From DAOMOD01 sp964526035 (GTDB taxonomy: Bacteria; Pseudomonadota; Gammaproteobacteria; Xanthomonadales; BPKI01): DNA of 6,846 nt. Below the pieces are notes generated by a model. It made no database searches, was not told where the DNA came from, and saw only the letters and a list, made by a program, of their open reading frames with translations. The stretch is taken from NCBI GenBank assembly GCA_964526035.1, contig CAZGKE010000173.1, forward strand, positions 1 through 6,846. Direction: 5' to 3'. Below, piece after piece: positions 3,959 through 6,846 of the stretch. Made by a program: the position numbers and the translations under genes. How positions within the stretch are numbered: the stretch's first letter is position 1; every line of letters starts with the position of its first letter.

Positions 3959-4948
3959 ATGCCCTTCCACGTGTACATCCTCCGTTGCGCCGACGGGTCC
4001 TACTACACCGGGCACAGCGATCAGCTCGAGTCTCGCCTCGACATGCACGATCGCGGCGCGATTCCCGGCTGCCACACCCGGTCCAGGCGGCCGCTTCAGC
4101 TGGTTTTCTCCGCGGCGCTGCCATCGCGTGAGGAGGCGCTCGCCGCCGAACTGAGGATCAAGCGTTGGACACGCGCGAAAAAGGAGGCGCTGATCGCCGG
4201 AGACTGGACATCGCTGAAACATCTTTCCCGGCGGCTCGGCACGCGTGGAGTCGAGGCTGGTGGTTCGAGACAGCCCTTCGATCCGGCTGCGCCGGCCTCA
4301 GGGCTTCCTCGCCACGAACGTTTGTCGGGGAACGATCCGGCTGCGCCGGCCTTGGGGCCTCCTCACCACGAACGGGTGGGAATGAATCGTGCTGTTCACG
4401 CGGAAGCCGTTCATGGTGCGGAAGCGCAGCAGCCGCCGTCTCGAACCACAGCCGAAATGTCTGAGTCCATACAAACCTCAGCGTCATCAGCACTGGAGGA
4501 CCAGGATCGCGCCTTCATGACGCGCGCACTGGAACTCGCCAGTCATGGCGAATCCAGCGAGGACGAGGTGCCGGTGGGTGCCGTGCTGGTGCGCGACGGC
4601 GAGATCATTGGCGAGGGATGGAATCGCACCGTCACGCTGAGCGATCCGACTGCGCACGCCGAGATCGTGGCATTGCGCCAGGCGGGCGCGCACCTCGGCA
4701 ACTACCGGATGCCTGGCAGCACGCTCTACGTGACCCTGGAGCCGTGCGTGATGTGTGCGGGCGCCATCGTGCATGCGCGCATCGCGCGCGTGGTATTCGC
4801 TACACGCGACCCCAAGACGGGTGCCGCCGGCAGTCGATTCGACACCTTGGTCAGCGACCTCCACAACCACCGCGTAGCTGTCGACGACGGGCTGATGGCC
4901 GAGGAATCAGCCGGGCTTCTGCGTGAGTTCTTCAGACGTCGACGCTGA
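3959..4948 (+). CDS. GIY-YIG nuclease whose frame stays open through repeats into TadA (possible fusion)
   Basis: Residues 1-92 form a compact single-domain GIY-YIG nuclease of the YhbQ/UvrC-like type. The VYI (5-7) and YYTG (15-18) motifs, Arg26 with His30, and Glu64 in the AAELRIKRW helix are at the expected catalytic positions, and the domain ends with the typical KKEALIAGDW and LSRR. Free-standing relatives usually stop around residues 85-110. Here no stop occurs: residues about 101-166 are the translation of three palindromic repeats (Gly, Pro, Ala and His rich), and from residue 167 the frame is TadA, totalling 329 residues. Start at 3959 rests on the domain beginning there and the -10 element just upstream; an in-frame GTG at 3641 would add only repeat-derived Arg-rich sequence. 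Either this is a true two-enzyme fusion, or tadA has its own internal start and the nuclease has lost its stop to repeat invasion. The nuclease domain call is firm; the fused product is uncertain. Confidence 0.7.
   Translation: MPFHVYILRCADGSYYTGHSDQLESRLDMHDRGAIPGCHTRSRRPLQLVFSAALPSREEALAAELRIKRWTRAKKEALIAGDWTSLKHLSRRLGTRGVEAGGSRQPFDPAAPASGLPRHERLSGNDPAAPALGPPHHERVGMNRAVHAEAVHGAEAQQPPSRTTAEMSESIQTSASSALEDQDRAFMTRALELASHGESSEDEVPVGAVLVRDGEIIGEGWNRTVTLSDPTAHAEIVALRQAGAHLGNYRMPGSTLYVTLEPCVMCAGAIVHARIARVVFATRDPKTGAAGSRFDTLVSDLHNHRVAVDDGLMAEESAGLLREFFRRRR
4261..4320 (-). repeat. Palindromic repeat copy D1, long form, reversed, at the end of the nuclease domain
   Basis: Begins TGGTTCGAGACAG and ends CTTCCTCGCCACGAACG, the reverse orientation of the upstream array and the same long form as 3641-3700. 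The outer stem AGCCCT (4272-4277) pairs exactly with AGGGCT (4300-4305). The inner stem CCGGC (4283-4287) pairs with GCCGG (4291-4295). It starts at codon 101 of the nuclease frame, right after the conserved domain, so it lies where a stop codon is expected and is read as GGSRQPFDPAAPASGLPRHE. Confidence 0.8.
4335..4374 (-). repeat. Palindromic repeat copy D2, truncated, reversed
   Basis: ATCCGGCTGCGCCGGCCT recurs 54 bases after the same string in the neighbouring copy (4281 and 4335), followed by CCTCCTCACCACGAACGG. The GGTTCGAGAC end is missing, replaced by unrelated bases at 4321-4334, so this is a partial tandem duplicate. The inner CCGGC/GCCGG hairpin is intact. Confidence 0.75.
4409..4450 (+). 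repeat. Palindromic repeat copy D3, short form, forward
   Basis: GTTCATGGTGCGGAAG leads into a diverged loop and ends GCCGTCTCGAACCACA, the forward orientation of the upstream array units. The stem is eroded (GCGG at 4418-4421 against CCGC at 4433-4436). It ends seven bases before the tadA start codon at 4457 and occupies the place where a tadA ribosome binding site should be. Confidence 0.65.
4457..4948 (+). CDS. tadA: tRNA-specific adenosine deaminase
   Basis: Deaminates adenosine 34 to inosine in the anticodon of tRNA-Arg(ACG); usually essential in bacteria. With the ATG at 4457 the product is 163 residues, within the usual range, and begins MSES before the first helix DRAFMTRALELA, which aligns with the N terminus of E. 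coli TadA. The cytidine-deaminase fold shows EVPVGAVLV (37-45), the zinc His67 and catalytic Glu69 in PTAHAEI, zinc Cys97 and Cys100 in EPCVMC, DPKTGAAGS (118-126), and the C-terminal LLREFFRRRR. No Shine-Dalgarno sequence precedes 4457. Other in-frame ATGs are at 4382 (inside repeat sequence) and 4517 (AGGA ten bases upstream, but cutting the first helix, 143 residues). The frame is open upstream into the GIY-YIG nuclease, so it may instead be made as a fusion. Identity is firm; the start is not. Confidence 0.93.
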   Translation: MSESIQTSASSALEDQDRAFMTRALELASHGESSEDEVPVGAVLVRDGEIIGEGWNRTVTLSDPTAHAEIVALRQAGAHLGNYRMPGSTLYVTLEPCVMCAGAIVHARIARVVFATRDPKTGAAGSRFDTLVSDLHNHRVAVDDGLMAEESAGLLREFFRRRR

Positions 4949-4974
4949 CTGCCGAGGCGGGTTCGCGCTAATCT
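4945..4974 (+). promoter_or_regulatory. Weak candidate promoter for orn
   Basis: CTGACT (4945-4950, overlapping the tadA stop) and TAATCT (4969-4974) are 18 bases apart and match the -35 and -10 consensus at four and three bases. They lie about 40 bases before orn. The match is modest, and orn could equally be read through from tadA, whose stop is 62 bases upstream of the orn start. Confidence 0.25.
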
Positions 4975-4996
4975 CAGCATCTACTCCGACCAAGAC

Positions 4997-5001
4997 AAGG
5001 A
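4997..5001 (+). promoter_or_regulatory. Ribosome binding site of orn
   Basis: AAGGA nine bases before the ATG at 5011 supports that start over later in-frame methionines, and the ATG gives the expected spacing to the first catalytic motif. Confidence 0.55.
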
Positions 5002-5010
5002 CTCCTGCGG

Positions 5011-5604
5011 ATGACCTCCGAGACTGTCGCCCGACAACCCGTTTCCAGCGAGTCGCACCTGATATGGATTGACCTTGAGATGACCGGACTCGATCCCGAT
5101 CGGGATTCGATTCTGGAGATTGCCACCCTGGTTACCGATGCGCACCTCACGGAACTTGCAGTGGGGCCCATGCTTGCCATCCATCATCCGGAGCCGGTTC
5201 TGGAGGCCATGGATGACTGGAATCGCAATCAGCACCGCAAGTCCGGCCTGTGGGACAGGGTGAACGAGTCGCGGGTGACGATGGCCGAAGCCGAGCAAGC
5301 GACCATCGGTTTCCTGTCGTCGTGGGTGCCGCCCGGCGCCTCGCCGATCTGTGGCAACTCGATCTGTCAGGACCGCCGCTTCCTGTACCGGCAGATGCCG
5401 AAGCTGGAGCGCTACTTCCACTACCGGAACCTGGACGTGTCGACCATCAAGGAACTTGCCAGGCGCTGGGCGCCCGAAGTGGCCGAGGGCGTCACCAAGA
5501 ATTCCGAACATCTTGCACTGGCCGACATCCGCGATTCGGTGAACGAACTGCGGCACTACCGACGCTTCATGGGTGTGCTCGGCGGCGAGCAATCCGCGAA
5601 GTAG
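5011..5604 (+). CDS. orn: Oligoribonuclease (3'-5' exoribonuclease, DEDDh family)
   Basis: Degrades very short RNAs, especially dinucleotides including pGpG from cyclic-di-GMP breakdown, to mononucleotides; cytoplasmic homodimer. The product is 197 residues against 181 in E. coli, the excess being an N-terminal leader of about nine residues plus a few at the C terminus. All DEDDh residues are present: Asp21 and Glu23 in WIDLEMTGLDP, Asp121 in NSICQDRRF, and His167 with Asp172 in EHLALADIRDS. The spacings (100 residues between the two Asp motifs, five between His and the last Asp) equal those of the E. coli enzyme. The conserved DVSTIKELARRWAP and ELRHYR segments are also seen. It lies 62 bases after tadA on the same strand and converges with ppsA. 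Nothing in it looks damaged. Confidence 0.97.
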   Translation: MTSETVARQPVSSESHLIWIDLEMTGLDPDRDSILEIATLVTDAHLTELAVGPMLAIHHPEPVLEAMDDWNRNQHRKSGLWDRVNESRVTMAEAEQATIGFLSSWVPPGASPICGNSICQDRRFLYRQMPKLERYFHYRNLDVSTIKELARRWAPEVAEGVTKNSEHLALADIRDSVNELRHYRRFMGVLGGEQSAK

Positions 5605-5665
5605 CAGCGCGATCCGCGATCAATCCGGCGCAGGCAGCCGGTCGCGATGGTCCACGCGGCGGGCC

Positions 5666-5683
5666 CGGCGGCCTCAACCGCCG
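5666..5683 (-). other. GC hairpin spanning the ppsA stop codon
   Basis: CGGCGG (5666-5671) pairs with CCGCCG (5678-5683) around a six-base loop that contains most of the ppsA stop codon. A second stem, CCGGC (5625-5629) with GCCGG (5637-5641), lies nearer orn. Both sit between the convergent ends of orn and ppsA, where bidirectional termination would be useful, but neither has a T-tract on either strand. I therefore do not call an intrinsic terminator; Rho-dependent ending or 3' end protection are alternatives. Confidence 0.3.
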
Positions 5684-6846
5684 AGGTCGGCCTTGTGTTT
5701 CGCCAGCTTGAGCCAGGTGTCGACCACGGTATCGGGGTTCAGTGATACCGACTCGATGCCCTGGTCCATCAGCCACTCGGCGAGATCGGGATGGTCGGAG
5801 GGTCCCTGGCCGCAGATGCCGATGTACTTGCCGGCCTTGCGGCAGGCCTTGATCGCCATCGCCAGCAGCTTCTTCACGGCCGGGTCGCGCTCATCAAACA
5901 GGTGGGCAACGATGCCGGAGTCGCGGTCCAGGCCGAGGGTGAGCTGGGTGAGATCGTTGGAGCCGATCGAGAAACCGTCGAAGTGTTGGAGGAAATCGTC
6001 CGCCAGCAGGGCGTTCGACGGCACCTCGCACATCATGATCACCTTGAGTCCATTCTCGCCGCGCTTCAGTCCGAACTTCGCCAGGGTCTCGATCACCGCC
6101 TGGCCTTCGGCCACGGTGCGCACGAAGGGGATCATGATCCAGGCGTTGGTCAGCCCCATCTCGTCGCGAACCTTGCGCACCGCCCGACATTCCAGTTCGA
6201 AGCAGTCGCGGAAGTCGTCGGAGACGTAGCGCGATGCGCCGCGGAACCCGATCATCGGGTTCTCTTCGTGCGGCTCGTAGCCCCTGCCGCCGACCAGATT
6301 GGCGTACTCGTTGGACTTGAAGTCCGACAGGCGCACGATGACCGGCTCCGGCGCGAAGGCTGCGGTGAGCGTGGCGATGCCTTCGGCCAGGCGCTCGACA
6401 TAAAAGCTGACGGGATCGGCGTAGCCGGCCATCAGTTCGTCGATCTCGGCCTTGATTTCCGGGGACTGGCGGTCGTACTCCAGCAGCGCCTTCGGATGCA
6501 CGCCGATCTGGCGGGCGATGACGAACTCAAGCCGCGCCAGGCCGATGCCCTTGTGCGGCAACTGGGCGAAGTCGAAGGCGCGCTCCGGGTTGCCGACGTT
6601 CATCATGATCTTCAGCGGTGCCTCCGGCATGGCGCCGAGATCCGCCTCGATGCGTTCGAACGGCAGCGCACCGTCGTAGATGAATCCGGTATCACCTTCG
6701 GCGCAGGAGGCGGTGACGACCGCGCCGTCGGGCACCAGCCTGGTGGCGTCCCCGCAGCCGACGATGGCAGGAATGCCCAGCTCGCGCGCGATGATCGCGG
6801 CATGGCAGGTACGGCCGCCGCGATTGGTGACGATCGCGGCGGCGCG
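5674..6846 (-). CDS. ppsA: Phosphoenolpyruvate synthase, C-terminal half (5' part beyond the window)
   Basis: Makes phosphoenolpyruvate from pyruvate and ATP (giving AMP and phosphate) for gluconeogenesis. 390 residues are visible, open to the right edge; the full enzyme is about 790, so the N-terminal nucleotide-binding half is missing. The swivelling phosphohistidine domain is represented by NRGGRTCHAAIIARELGIPAIVGCGDATR, with the phosphorylated His at 6802-6804. CAEGDTGFIYDG ends that domain. The PEP/pyruvate-binding barrel follows with FRGASRYVSDDFRDCFELE, the IGSNDLTQLTLGLDRDSG loop, and GICGQGPSDHPDLAEWLMDQGIESVSLNPDTVVDTW carrying the expected catalytic Cys. The distance from the phospho-His to the C terminus (375 residues) is close to that of E. 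coli PpsA. An internal GTG at 6735 is not the start. Its promoter is outside the window. Confidence 0.96.
   Translation of the reverse strand, partial: RAAAIVTNRGGRTCHAAIIARELGIPAIVGCGDATRLVPDGAVVTASCAEGDTGFIYDGALPFERIEADLGAMPEAPLKIMMNVGNPERAFDFAQLPHKGIGLARLEFVIARQIGVHPKALLEYDRQSPEIKAEIDELMAGYADPVSFYVERLAEGIATLTAAFAPEPVIVRLSDFKSNEYANLVGGRGYEPHEENPMIGFRGASRYVSDDFRDCFELECRAVRKVRDEMGLTNAWIMIPFVRTVAEGQAVIETLAKFGLKRGENGLKVIMMCEVPSNALLADDFLQHFDGFSIGSNDLTQLTLGLDRDSGIVAHLFDERDPAVKKLLAMAIKACRKAGKYIGICGQGPSDHPDLAEWLMDQGIESVSLNPDTVVDTWLKLAKHKADLGG

Noticed and set aside
5605..5673. Intrinsic terminator between orn and ppsA.
   Set aside because: Hairpins exist but there is no T-run on either strand, so only a structured region is reported.
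5573..6229. A 218-codon plus-strand frame overlapping ppsA.
   Set aside because: Ser/Arg-rich shadow of ppsA, which has full catalytic motifs on the other strand.

Overview
The window reads as chromosomal DNA of a GC-rich gammaproteobacterium, most likely of the Xanthomonadales/Lysobacterales group. This rests on GC-rich codon use, the style of the encoded proteins and the gene set guaB, guaA, tadA, orn, ppsA. The assignment is by recognition only; no search was run. Most of the window is housekeeping: purine (GMP) synthesis, tRNA wobble editing, RNA turnover and gluconeogenesis. The unusual part is about 840 bases (3641-4456) between guaA and tadA.

Layout. 1-251 (minus) is the start of an unrecognised small protein with one membrane segment and a possible winged-helix domain; it runs off the left edge. 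A short divergent promoter region follows. guaB (IMP dehydrogenase, 363-1823) and guaA (GMP synthase, 2012-3613) are co-directional and form the two-step IMP to XMP to GMP pathway. Their spacer carries an inverted repeat built of 7-base units, three in the left arm and four in the right. After guaA comes a cluster of palindromic repeats: one reversed copy, then four copies in tandem with an exact 57-base period. A small GIY-YIG nuclease gene (ATG 3959) starts just after the array, apparently from an extended -10 promoter that would give a leaderless mRNA. Three more copies of the same repeat family lie directly behind the nuclease domain. No stop codon separates the nuclease from tadA, so the frame from 3959 to 4948 is open as GIY-YIG nuclease, repeat-derived linker, TadA. 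orn (oligoribonuclease, 5011-5604) follows on the same strand. The C-terminal half of ppsA (phosphoenolpyruvate synthase) converges from the right edge on the minus strand.

The observation most worth pursuing is the nuclease bracketed by structured repeats of one family. This resembles REP/REPIN palindromes around a RAYT transposase, but with a GIY-YIG nuclease in place of the tyrosine transposase. Repeat copies keep their stems by paired changes, occur in both orientations and in a short and a long form, and have been absorbed into the reading frame. Whether the nuclease acts on the repeats is inference.
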